This document shows, in pieces, positions 50,169 through 59,857 of a DNA stretch of 64,000 nucleotides; within the stretch, counting starts at the first letter, position 1, and each line of letters starts with the position of its first letter. The DNA comes from Nesterenkonia xinjiangensis (GTDB taxonomy: Bacteria > Actinomycetota > Actinomycetes > Actinomycetales > Micrococcaceae), in the NCBI RefSeq assembly GCF_013410745.1, contig NZ_JACCFY010000001.1:2294001-2358000 (forward strand). The letters run 5' to 3'. A program made the position numbers and the translations under genes. The notes beneath the pieces are model-generated. The model made no database searches. It saw only the letters and a program-made list of their open reading frames with translations, and was not told where the DNA came from.

Positions 50169-50362
50169 GCTGGCACCACCACGTGACCCTGGTCAGCGCA
50201 GCCCACCTGTTCATCACCATCCAACGCCTGGCAGCCGACCCAAAAGCCCCAGGGGCAGCCTAAGCTTCTGCCAGCTGCTGATCGAGCTCCAAGCAGCAAT
50301 CATCCGAATGCTCAGCTGCTGCCCCTACTGCCAACGCGCCGGACCCACCTAACAAAGTACTA
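50169..50362 (+). mobile_element. IS701-like insertion sequence, copy 2 (3' stump only)
   Basis: Encodes WHHHVTLVSAAHLFITIQRL, the same C-terminal block as copy 1, then the right end repeat CACCTAACAAAGTACTA (50346-50362) and CTAG (50363-50366). The C run in GACCCAAAAG has three C where four are needed, so the frame breaks, after which SFCQLLIELQAAIIRMLSCC can be read in the proper frame. Everything before 50169 was lost, replaced by the IS3 end. It lies in opposite orientation to copy 1. Confidence 0.85.
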
Positions 50363-50422
50363 CTAGGACGGACAGCCCACGAGACGTTAGCCTGGAGGCA
50401 CTCCCGCAGCGGAGGAGGGCCC

Positions 50423-50932
50423 GTGGGCGAAGTAGTGATGTACGCGTCGGTCTCGGTAGATGGCTTCATCGCGGACGCGAATGATCAGCCCGGGCCGCTG
50501 TTCGACTGGTTGCTCAGCGGTGACGTGCCGTTGGACGAGAGCGGCGTCTTGAAGGTGTCGCAGACGTCCTACGACTACGTCCGGCCGTACTGGGACCAGA
50601 TCGGGGCGACGATCGTCGGTCGCCACGTCTTCGACATGACGAATGGCTGGGACGGAACACCTCCCGGTGTTCCCCATGTCGTCGTCGTGACCCACCGAGG
50701 CAGGCCCGAGGGGTGGTATCCCGAGGCGCCGTTCTCATTCGTCGACGGCCAGGTGCTCACCGCAGGACTGGTCGACGAGGTGCGCATGGACGTCGCACCT
50801 GTCGTGTTCGGGTCCGGCAAGCGCTACTTCGGGCCCGTGGACGCACAGCACCTGCTGGAGGATCCTGAGGTGGTGGTTCAGGGCGACGGGGTGCTTCACC
50901 TGCGCTATCGGGTGCGTCGTCGAGCGATCTGA
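50423..50932 (+). CDS. Dihydrofolate reductase-like / RibD C-terminal domain protein
   Basis: 169 residues from GTG 50423 (ATG at 50438 is an alternative). VVMYASVSVDGFIADANDQP opens the fold, ATIVGRHVFDMTNGWDG is the NADPH-binding helix, and LVDEVRMDVAPVVFGSGKRY the C-terminal strand. The family contains uncharacterised reductases found widely in actinobacteria, often beside AraC regulators; an araC fragment lies at the other side of the island. First intact gene after the island. Confidence 0.85.
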   Translation: MGEVVMYASVSVDGFIADANDQPGPLFDWLLSGDVPLDESGVLKVSQTSYDYVRPYWDQIGATIVGRHVFDMTNGWDGTPPGVPHVVVVTHRGRPEGWYPEAPFSFVDGQVLTAGLVDEVRMDVAPVVFGSGKRYFGPVDAQHLLEDPEVVVQGDGVLHLRYRVRRRAI

Positions 50933-51043
50933 GCAGGTACCCGACGAAGTGGACTGCGGACGGTGACACCAGATCAGGCCTCTGGGCCCGTCCGCGAAGG
51001 TCGGGTCTTCCGCGCGTCAGCGGCCCGCCCTAGGGTGGCGGTC

Positions 51044-51817
51044 ATGGACACTTCTGACGCAGAGCGCCTCCCCGCAGACCACTCATCCGCCGCCGAGACG
51101 CCGAGCTCATCGCTGGCCCGCTCGGGGCCCGACGTCGGGGCCCCGAAGGCCGCCGCCGTCGACGCCTATGTGGAGCAGGCCGTGGTCCGCCCTGGGCCCG
51201 AGTTCGCCGCGGTCCAGCGCCGGGCGGAGGAGGGCGGGCTGCCGGCCATCGAGATCTCCGCGGCCCAGGGCAAGCATCTGGAGCTGATGGTGCGGATCTC
51301 CGGGGCCCGGCAGGTGCTCGAGGTCGGCACGCTGGCCGGCTTCTCCACGTTGTGGATGGCCCGCGCCCTCGACGACGGCGGCGGCATCGTCACCTGTGAG
51401 GTCGAGCCCCACCACGCCACCGTCGCCCGGGCGAACCTGGACGCGGCCGGCGTGGGGGAGAAGGTGGACATCCGTCTGGGCTCCGCGGAGCAGACCCTGC
51501 AGTCCCTGGTGGAGGAGGTCCGCACTGGGACGCGCGAGCCCTTCGACCTGGTGTTCCTCGACGCCGACAAGGCCGGCAACCCGCGCTACCTGGAGCTGGT
51601 GATGGAGATGGTCCGGCCGGGCACCGTGATCATCGGGGACAATGTGGTCCGCGACGGCGGGGTGCTCGAGGCGGACTCCGACGACCCAGACATCCAGGGC
51701 ATCCGGCGATTCCTCACCATGCAGGGCGAAGATCCGCGGCTCGAGGCCACAGCCGTGCAGACCGTCGGAGCGAAGAGCTGGGACGGGTTCAGCCTGGCGG
51801 TGGTCACCCGAGGCTGA
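51044..51817 (+). CDS. O-methyltransferase, class I SAM-dependent (family 3)
   Basis: 257 residues from ATG 51044, with a Ser/Ala-rich N-terminal tail of about 45. AAQGKHLELMVRISGARQVL, EVGTLAGFSTLWMARAL, FDLVFLDADKAGNPRYLELV and IIGDNVVRDGGV are the signature blocks of the caffeoyl-CoA / catechol O-methyltransferase family with metal-binding Asp/Asn residues. The acceptor is not known. Three bases separate its stop from the convergent thiC stop. Confidence 0.9.
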   Translation: MDTSDAERLPADHSSAAETPSSSLARSGPDVGAPKAAAVDAYVEQAVVRPGPEFAAVQRRAEEGGLPAIEISAAQGKHLELMVRISGARQVLEVGTLAGFSTLWMARALDDGGGIVTCEVEPHHATVARANLDAAGVGEKVDIRLGSAEQTLQSLVEEVRTGTREPFDLVFLDADKAGNPRYLELVMEMVRPGTVIIGDNVVRDGGVLEADSDDPDIQGIRRFLTMQGEDPRLEATAVQTVGAKSWDGFSLAVVTRG

Positions 51818-51820
51818 AGC

Positions 51821-53623
<1,803 letters not shown>

Positions 53624-53716
53624 TCACTTCCTACGCCGGCATGACCCGGTCAGGTTCGACGGTCCAGGCGTGCATCGCCTGATCTCAGCCCCTGCAGGGG
53701 CACCCGTGTGGACTCG
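53624..53716 (-). ncRNA. TPP riboswitch (THI element)
   Basis: On the minus strand the conserved pieces are present in order: ACACGGGTGCC, GGGGCTGAGA, then ACCTGACCGGGTCAT and GCCGGCGTAGGAAGTGA. CTGAGA and GAACCTGA-x-C-x-GG are diagnostic. The P1 3' side (GTAGGAAGTGAGGG) includes the purine-rich ribosome site just before the thiC ATG, so TPP binding would block translation. Confidence 0.93.
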
Positions 53717-53828
53717 TCGAGCGTAGCCCACTGCACGGCGCGGACGTCGGCATATGACGCGTGACCTGGGAGGACGGGAGCGCGTCGGGTGTCGGTCGTG
53801 CATCGCGTCACGTGTCCCGGGTGCATCC

Positions 53829-53904
53829 CGTGGCCGCGAATCACGGGATCTGGAGGTGCTCGTCGGCGCGCCCCGGGCAGATGCCGTCAGACGTGGCCAC
53901 TCGA
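53829..53904. repeat. Palindromic element, family 2, copy B (decayed)
   Basis: The left arm around CGCGAATCACGGGATCT nearly equals copy A at 20082, but its right arm (CAGATGCCGTCAGACGTGGCCACTCG, given here only in part: GCCGTCAGACGTGGCC) has several changes, so the stem has lost pairs. Together the two copies show a dispersed element, one perfect and one decaying. It lies between the thiC leader and the tRNA-Ser terminator; the 390-bp gap holds nothing else that I can see. Confidence 0.65.
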
Positions 53905-53963
53905 GAAGTGTGGGGTGCGGAGAAACGTTGACGCCGGGAGAGGAAACGGCACCGCAGACGCGA

Positions 53964-53995
53964 CGAGGCCCCCGGCCAGATGACCGGGGGCCTCG
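53964..53995 (-). terminator. Terminator hairpin downstream of tRNA-Ser
   Basis: CGAGGCCCCCGG (53964-53975) pairs with CCGGGGGCCTCG (53984-53995), a perfect 12-bp stem with an 8-nt loop, 10 bases beyond the tRNA 3' end on the minus strand. There is no T-run. Confidence 0.75.
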
Positions 53996-54004
53996 TGCTG
54001 TGGG

Positions 54005-54089
54005 CGGAGGATGGGGGATTTGAACCCCCGAGGGCGTGAACCCAACACGCGTTCCAAGCGTGCGCCATAGGCCGCTAGGCGAATCCTCC
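54005..54089 (-). tRNA. tRNA-Ser(GGA)
   Basis: A class II cloverleaf on the minus strand: acceptor GGAGGAT/ATCCTCC, D-arm GCC...GGC, anticodon stem CACGC/GCGTG with loop TTGGAAC (anticodon GGA, reading UCC/UCU), a long variable arm (around GGGTTCACGCCC) and T-arm GGGGG-TTCAAAT-CCCCC. The discriminator is G. The following bases are CCCA, so an exact CCA is not encoded next to it. Serine identity rests on the anticodon and long variable arm. Confidence 0.96.
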
Positions 54090-54244
54090 TTCAGCGCTCG
54101 ATCTGCGGGTGCGAACACCCGGCGTCGCGAGAGCAGACTCCATGCTAGCGGAGAACAGCAGGAAAATGCACATCGTGCCCGGATCTGGGTTCCGGCGGGT
54201 GCTCAGCTGGCGTGTGTGGAGCCCTGCGGGCTACCATGGTTGCC

Positions 54245-54332
54245 GGCCCCACGTGTGGTGTCATCCTGCTGAACTCCCCCAGGACCGGAAGGTAGCAAGG
54301 GTAGGCGGGCTCTGGCAGGTGCACGTGGGGCC
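54245..54332 (+). ncRNA. ffs: Signal recognition particle RNA, small bacterial type
   Basis: The universally conserved tip GACCGGAAGGTAGCAAGGGT, preceded by GAACTCCCCCAG, is present, closed by a long stem whose ends GGCCCCACGTG (54245-54255) and CACGTGGGGCC (54322-54332) pair perfectly. It binds Ffh and targets membrane proteins. A -10 like box TACCAT lies at 54232. In many actinobacteria ffs sits near tRNA-Ser and dnaX; here dnaX is 13 kb away, on the other side of the IS-bounded island. Confidence 0.96.
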
Positions 54333-54412
54333 TCCTCATGCCTCCGGGCGGAACCACGAACTCCCCCTCCGGGATGACGACGACGCCGTGCTTCCTCCCT
54401 ACCGTGGAGCAC

Positions 54413-54919
54413 ATGACTGATCCCACGCCTCGACGCACACCGTCTCCGCTGCTCCAGATCTGCCGTGGTCCCATCGGCCAGGGCCTGGCGAGTGGCGCCG
54501 TCGCACTCATCCCCGTCCGCCGCTACCCGCGCTGGCTGCGGGAGACCATCGTCTGGGCCCCCTCGATCACGATGGCGGGGATGTTCCTCTGTCCCGAGCA
54601 GGCGCAGCGGATCGCCCGGCAGATCGGGCTGGAGGGCGACGAGCGAGCCGAGCCCCCTCGATCCGAGGCCGACGGCGAGGCCGAGGCCGAATGCGAGTCC
54701 CCGCTGGCCGTCCGTCTGGCTGCCGCCGGATTCTTCGGAGGTGCCGCCTACGCCGTGATGCGCACGGGCCTCTGGGCAGACACGGCACTGGAGTCAGGGC
54801 TGCGCCGGCTCCGTGTCCCCGCACCGCGGGTAGTACTGGCACTGGCCGGAGGTGTCGTCACCTGGAGGATCGCTGAGATGGAGCGCCGACAGGCGGACGG
54901 GCAGGGCACCCCCGGCTGA
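54413..54919 (+). CDS. Hypothetical protein, possibly membrane-associated
   Basis: 168 residues from ATG 54413. I do not recognise a family. It has a moderately hydrophobic first third (GLASGAVALIPVRRYPRWLR, TIVWAPSITMAGMFL), an acidic linker (EGDERAEPPRSEADGEAEAE) and two short hydrophobic stretches in the C-terminal half (AAAGFFGGAAYAVM; VVLALAGGVVTW). Follows the SRP RNA by 80 bp, same direction. GC bias at third positions is like the core genes, so it is probably real. Confidence 0.6.
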   Translation: MTDPTPRRTPSPLLQICRGPIGQGLASGAVALIPVRRYPRWLRETIVWAPSITMAGMFLCPEQAQRIARQIGLEGDERAEPPRSEADGEAEAECESPLAVRLAAAGFFGGAAYAVMRTGLWADTALESGLRRLRVPAPRVVLALAGGVVTWRIAEMERRQADGQGTPG

Positions 54920-55044
54920 CGCGCGCGGGACCTCCGGACTTCCTGGACAATGGGGCAGGCGCATCCTGTGACCCGGGACGCACTGACCTCTTCAATCCGG
55001 CGGACGCCCACAAGGCGGACCGCCATGACCGGAAGGCTGACCAC

Positions 55045-56751
55045 GTGTCCGAGAACCCCACCCCTGAGGCTCCGGCTTCGTCTCCGAGCCCGAGCACGCC
55101 GGGCTACACGATCGGCGACTACCTGCTCGACCGGCTCGCCGAACTGGGCCTGACCGAGCTCTTCGGCGTCCCCGGTGACTTCAACCTGCATTTCCTGGAC
55201 CACGTGGTCGCCCACCGGGACATCCGATGGGTCGGCTCCGCCAATGAGCTCAATGCCGGCTACACCGCCGACGGTTACGCGCGCATCCGCGGGATCGGTG
55301 CCTTCCTGACCACCTATGGCGTCGGTGAGCTCTCCGCGATCAACGCCCTGGCCGGCTCCTACGCGGAGTCAGTGCCGGTGGTGCAGATCGTCGGCGCCCC
55401 GCCGAAGGAGACGCAGGCGTCCGGACGCAAGATCCATCACTCGCTGGGCGACGGCGACTTCAAACACTTCCTGCGCATGGCCGAGGAGGTCACCTGCGCC
55501 CACGCCGATCTCGATGCCGCCACCGCCACCTGGGAGATCGACCGGGTCCTGCGCGACGTCGTCTTCCGCCGTCGCCCCGGCTATCTGATGCTGGCCGCCG
55601 ACGTCGCCGCGGTCCCCGCCTTCCCTCCGTCGGAGCCGCTGACCACCGACCTGCCGGTGACCACCCCCGGTGCGGAGGCCGCCTTCGAGGAGGCGCTGCG
55701 CCGCTTCCTGCCCGGCCGGCGCACCGCCGTGCTGGCGGATCTGCTGGTCCACCGGCTCGGTGCCACCGAGGAGCTCGCCTCCTTCCTCGCCGACTCGAAC
55801 CTGCCCTTCGCGACTCTGGCCTGGGGTAAGACCCTGGTGGACGAGTCCGATGAGAACTTCGTCGGCATCTACTCCGGGGCGGCCTCGCAGCAGCGGGTCA
55901 GGGACGTCATCGAAGGTGCGGACGCACTGATCACTCTCGGAGTCGAGTACACGGACAACACCACCGCCGGATTCTCCATGGATCTGGACCCCGCTCGGCT
56001 CATCGACGTCTCCCGCTTCGGAGCACGCATCGGCGACGAGGTCTTCACCCCGATCTCCCTGGAGCGGGCGCTGGCTGTGGTGCACCGGGTGGTGGTCGAC
56101 CTCGACGACGTCGTCCCCATGCCTGCCGCCCAGGCGCCCGAGCCGGAGGCTCCACGCCACCCGACCGAGGGCCCGCTCACCCAGAACGGAATGTGGGAGA
56201 TCCTGGCCTCCCAGCTGGAGTCGGAGAACATCGTGGCCGCCGACCAGGGCACCAGCTACTTCGGCATGGCCACCCACCGGTTCCCGGCCCGATCCACCTT
56301 CATCGGCCAGCCCATGTGGGGCTCCATCGGCTACACGCTGCCGGCCATCCTCGGGGCAGGCCTGGCCGACCGCAGCCGCCGGCCCATGCTCCTGATCGGC
56401 GACGGCTCCGCCCAGCTGACCATCCAGGAGATGGGAGTGATCATCCGCGAGAAGCTGCCCGCCGTCATCGTGCTGGTCAACAACGACGGCTACACCGTCG
56501 AGCGCGCCATCCACGGCCCCGACGAGATCTACAACGACATCGCCCCCTGGCGGTGGGAGCTGGTGCCGCAGCTCTTCGGCGCCACGGAGGAGGGCCACCT
56601 CTTCCGCCGGGCCACCACCGAGGCCGAGCTGCTGCAGGCCTGCCAGGATGCCATGGAGAACCGCGAGAAGCTGGTGTTCATCGAGGCCGTGACCCACCGC
56701 GATGACATTCCGCAGCTGTTGGAAGATGTGGCCAACGCGTTGAAGCGCTGA
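55045..56751 (+). CDS. Thiamine-diphosphate-dependent keto-acid decarboxylase (indolepyruvate/pyruvate decarboxylase type)
   Basis: 568 residues from GTG 55045. The ThDP set is complete: catalytic Glu in VGSANELNAGYTADGYARIR, His-His in KIHHSLGDGDF, and the GDG-N motif GDGSAQLTIQEMGVIIREK followed by VNNDGYTVERAIHG. This is the IPDC/PDC/KDC family, which decarboxylates indolepyruvate, branched-chain keto acids or pyruvate to aldehydes. Substrate cannot be fixed from sequence. Likely needs the thiamine made by thiC nearby, although unrelated in regulation. Confidence 0.9.
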   Translation: MSENPTPEAPASSPSPSTPGYTIGDYLLDRLAELGLTELFGVPGDFNLHFLDHVVAHRDIRWVGSANELNAGYTADGYARIRGIGAFLTTYGVGELSAINALAGSYAESVPVVQIVGAPPKETQASGRKIHHSLGDGDFKHFLRMAEEVTCAHADLDAATATWEIDRVLRDVVFRRRPGYLMLAADVAAVPAFPPSEPLTTDLPVTTPGAEAAFEEALRRFLPGRRTAVLADLLVHRLGATEELASFLADSNLPFATLAWGKTLVDESDENFVGIYSGAASQQRVRDVIEGADALITLGVEYTDNTTAGFSMDLDPARLIDVSRFGARIGDEVFTPISLERALAVVHRVVVDLDDVVPMPAAQAPEPEAPRHPTEGPLTQNGMWEILASQLESENIVAADQGTSYFGMATHRFPARSTFIGQPMWGSIGYTLPAILGAGLADRSRRPMLLIGDGSAQLTIQEMGVIIREKLPAVIVLVNNDGYTVERAIHGPDEIYNDIAPWRWELVPQLFGATEEGHLFRRATTEAELLQACQDAMENREKLVFIEAVTHRDDIPQLLEDVANALKR

Positions 56752-56854
56752 CTCTGGCCTGCTGTGATGCCCGGTCCGGGTGCAGTTTTCTGCACCTGGG
56801 TCGGGCAGTTGGATGGCTCGCGGACTCATTCCAGGCGGCATAGGCTCGAAAGCG

Positions 56855-58180
56855 ATGACCACGACACCCCAGCTCCAGGCCAGCACGACGCCCGACGACG
56901 GCGTCCGGCTCAGCCTGCGGGCGCGTCTGGAGCGGATGGTCACGGAACTGATCTCGGTGATCATGGGGTGGGCGGTGTGGATGCTGCCGATGGCGGCGTT
57001 CCTGCTGCTGTGGCGGTTCCTGACCTTCAGCCCCGGAGCTGCCGGCCCCGGCTTCCTGGGCGGCATCGATTCGTGGCCCCTGGCAGCTCGCCTGGCGGCC
57101 GTCTGCGTCACGACGGTGGTGGTCCTCCCCGCCGCCGCTCGGATCGCGGACCAGCTGCAGTTCTCTCGGGCAACCCACCTGCTGGGAGAGACGCTGAACC
57201 CGCCGCCCACCCCGGAGGGGAAGCCCTGGTGGCGTTGTCTGGTCCTCGCCAAGGACCGGACCAAGCCGGGCATGCTCGGCCGGTCCCTGGGCGGTGCCCT
57301 GGCCTCCAGCCTGCTCGCCGCGGGAGCGGTGCTGTGCACCGTCACCGCCGCTGTGCTGCTGATGCTGCTCCTGACCAGCGATGCGGCCTTCCGGAACTCC
57401 ACACTCTTCGACAGCAGCACGCGGCTGCTCCTGACGGTGCCCGCTGTGGCCACGTTGATCGCCTCTCCGTGGATCATTCACGGCCTGAGCGAGCTCGATC
57501 GACGCCTGCTGCGCACCTTCTACGGCACGGATGAGGCCGCCCAGCTCCAGGCCCGCATCCGGCAGGCCGATCAGGCCCGCTCCGACGCGGTGGATACAGC
57601 CGACGCCGAGCGACGCCGGATCGAACGTGATCTCCACGACGGCGCCCAGCAGCGGCTCACCGCGCTCGCCGTGGACCTGGGCCTCTCCCGACGCATGCAC
57701 GCCCAGGACCCCGAGGAGCTGCGCGAGACGCTCGTCCGCGCCCAGGGCGAGGTGACGTCGGCTCTGCAGGAGATCCGGGATCTGGTGCGCGGGCTGCACC
57801 CGGCGGTGCTGGAGGACCGCGGGCTCGACGCCGCCGTCTCCGCGCTGGCCGATCGCGCGCCGTTCCCGGTAACGGTTCACATCGACGTCGACCCCCGCCC
57901 GGCCGTCAGCATCGAGGCCGTGGCGTACTTCGTGGTCGCCGAAGCACTGAACAACGCCATGCGCCATGCCGGTCCGAGGCGTGCCGAGGTCACGATCCTC
58001 CGCGACGGGGGCGAGCTGCGGGTCACGGTCGGGGACGACGGCGTCGGCGGTGCGGACACGGGGGCCGGAACCGGGCTGAGCGGTCTGCGCCGCCGGGTCA
58101 ACGCCGTCAACGGATGGCTGGAGATCCACAGCCCTGACGGTGGGGGCACCACGGTGACGGCGGTGCTCCCATGCGAGTGA
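56855..58180 (+). CDS. Two-component sensor histidine kinase (HisKA_3, NarL type)
   Basis: 441 residues from ATG 56855. Two paired hydrophobic segments (MGWAVWMLPMAAFLLLWRFL; LAARLAAVCVTTVVVLPAA) then a second pair (ASSLLAAGAVLCTVTAAVLL; LLLTVPAVATLIASPWII) make a four-helix membrane sensor. Phospho-acceptor His lies in ERRRIERDLHDGAQQRLTAL, and the ATPase boxes are EALNNAMRHA and VGDDGVGGA. Its stop overlaps the response regulator by 10 bp. Confidence 0.93.
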   Translation: MTTTPQLQASTTPDDGVRLSLRARLERMVTELISVIMGWAVWMLPMAAFLLLWRFLTFSPGAAGPGFLGGIDSWPLAARLAAVCVTTVVVLPAAARIADQLQFSRATHLLGETLNPPPTPEGKPWWRCLVLAKDRTKPGMLGRSLGGALASSLLAAGAVLCTVTAAVLLMLLLTSDAAFRNSTLFDSSTRLLLTVPAVATLIASPWIIHGLSELDRRLLRTFYGTDEAAQLQARIRQADQARSDAVDTADAERRRIERDLHDGAQQRLTALAVDLGLSRRMHAQDPEELRETLVRAQGEVTSALQEIRDLVRGLHPAVLEDRGLDAAVSALADRAPFPVTVHIDVDPRPAVSIEAVAYFVVAEALNNAMRHAGPRRAEVTILRDGGELRVTVGDDGVGGADTGAGTGLSGLRRRVNAVNGWLEIHSPDGGGTTVTAVLPCE

Positions 58181-58836
58181 TCATCGCGGAGGACTCCGTG
58201 CTGCTGCGTGAAGGTCTGGTGCGCCTGCTGGCCCACGACGGGATCGACGTCGTCGCCTCCGTCGGAGACGCCCAAGCCCTGCTGGAAGCCGTCGCCGCGC
58301 ATCGGCCCGATCTGGTGATCGTGGATGTGCGCATGCCGCCCACCCACACCGATGAAGGCATCCGGGCCGCTCTGCAGCTGCGCCGGGAGGACCCCGCTCT
58401 GGCGGTGGTGGTGCTGTCCCAGTACGTGGAGGAGCGCTATGCGGTGGATCTGCTCACCGGGGAGACCCGCGGCGTCGCCTACCTGCTGAAGGACCGGGTG
58501 GCCGACGTCGATGAGTTCCTGCGGACGGTGCACACCGTGGCCGACGGCGGCACGATCCTGGACCCGGAGGTCGTCTCCCAGCTGCTGACCCGCCGGGCCG
58601 GGCGCGACGGGATCGACCTGCTGACCCGCCGTGAACGGGAGGTGCTCGGACTCATGGCCGAGGGGCGCTCCAACGCTGGGATCGCCGCGGCGCTGCACCT
58701 GAGCGACTCGGCGGTGTCCAAGCACATCAACGCCATCTTCTCCACGTTGGACATCCCTCCGGCGAGCACCGACAACCGACGGGTCCTGGCCGTGCTGACG
58801 TACCTGTCCTCCGGCCCGGAGAGGGGGCACTCATGA
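58171..58836 (+). CDS. Two-component response regulator, NarL/LuxR family
   Basis: 221 residues. Receiver domain: VIIAEDSVLLREGLVRLL, phospho-acceptor Asp in LVIVDVRMPPTHTDEG (the THTDEG insert is frequent in actinobacterial NarL members), Lys in YLLKDRVADVDEF. C-terminal LuxR domain LTRREREVLGLMAEGRSNAG then SDSAVSKHINAIF. It overlaps the kinase upstream and the DUF4097 gene downstream (ATGA). Confidence 0.94.
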   Translation: MRVIIAEDSVLLREGLVRLLAHDGIDVVASVGDAQALLEAVAAHRPDLVIVDVRMPPTHTDEGIRAALQLRREDPALAVVVLSQYVEERYAVDLLTGETRGVAYLLKDRVADVDEFLRTVHTVADGGTILDPEVVSQLLTRRAGRDGIDLLTRREREVLGLMAEGRSNAGIAAALHLSDSAVSKHINAIFSTLDIPPASTDNRRVLAVLTYLSSGPERGHS

Positions 58837-59732
58837 GCTCGACGACCGACCGGCCATGGCCCCGGAGGCTGTGGGGCGGCATCGGTGCGGTCCTCACCGC
58901 TGTGGTGCTGGCCGCCTGTGTGCACCCGTCTCTGGTGGGGATCCTGCAGATGACCTGGTTGGCCGACGGCCGCGAGTCGGAGCAGGTCCAGCGCACACTC
59001 GGTGATCCGCAGGACACGATCTGGTACTCCGGCGAGGCGCTGCAGATGACGTTCTCCGGGGAGGACCGTGACGGCATGGAGCTGACCGAGAACCTCCACC
59101 GGACCCCCGGAGCCCCCTTCACCGAGGTCACCCAGCTCGACGGCGCCACGGCCGTGACCACCCGCTGCGCCCCGGACTGCGGGACCCTGGTCGATCAGGA
59201 GCTGCAGGTCCCGCGCGAGACGGACCTGAGTGTGGTCTCTGCCGAGGGCATGTACTACACGGTCCAGCATCTGGAGGGCGACCTGGACCTGTGGCTGACT
59301 GGAGGAGACCTCGCCGAGGTCACCTTGGTGGGCGAGCCCGACTACGTGGCCGGCCACGTCATGCTGTTCGGGATCCAGGGAGACGTCGAGGTCCGGACTC
59401 TCCAGTCCGGGGTGTACGCCGAAGGACTGGGCGGCCAGGACGTCGCTGTGCAGACGGGCGCCGGATCAGTGGACCTGACCCACACCTCCGTGCCCGAGGA
59501 CCTGGAGGTCAGCACCGGCCGCGGCGACATCAGCATCACCCTGCCGGCCCAGGAGGATCCGTGGCGGTGCACGGTGGAGACCGAGGCGTCGGGGGAGGTC
59601 GACGTCGACCTCGGAGAGGGCACAGACGACCGGGAGGATGACGCCGAGGCGCCCTGCCGGATCGCCCTGCGCACCGGGGACGGCGACATCACCGTGTCCA
59701 GTGCGCGGCCCCAGCCGTGGCAGCAGGATTGA
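58833..59732 (+). CDS. DUF4097-type exported/lipoprotein, third gene of the two-component operon
   Basis: 299 residues. N-terminal hydrophobic segment AVLTAVVLAAC with a possible lipidated C29 after RR. The rest is a repetitive beta-helix-like pattern (DLDLWLTGGDLAEVTL, DVEVRTLQSGVYAEGL, SVDLTHTSVPEDLEVSTGRG, DISITL), the hallmark of DUF4097/adhesin-like proteins, which in liaFSR-type systems are tied to cell-envelope stress. ATGA overlap with the regulator shows a common transcript, so it may be the sensor's output or input. Confidence 0.75.
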   Translation: MSSTTDRPWPRRLWGGIGAVLTAVVLAACVHPSLVGILQMTWLADGRESEQVQRTLGDPQDTIWYSGEALQMTFSGEDRDGMELTENLHRTPGAPFTEVTQLDGATAVTTRCAPDCGTLVDQELQVPRETDLSVVSAEGMYYTVQHLEGDLDLWLTGGDLAEVTLVGEPDYVAGHVMLFGIQGDVEVRTLQSGVYAEGLGGQDVAVQTGAGSVDLTHTSVPEDLEVSTGRGDISITLPAQEDPWRCTVETEASGEVDVDLGEGTDDREDDAEAPCRIALRTGDGDITVSSARPQPWQQD

Positions 59733-59857
59733 ACACGGCCCACAGAGTCGGTTCGTGACCCCGTCCCACCGTGCGAGGGTCGATGACGGCGGGCCGGCCG
59801 CCGAGGATGTCTCCCCAGTGGCCGGCCCGCCGTGGCCGTGGTGTCACCGACTCGGCG

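Noticed and set aside
42371-50366. Active composite transposon
   Set aside because: Copy 1 transposase is split, copy 2 is a stump, and the island's ends do not restore one gene. Movement as a unit is not supported in the present state.
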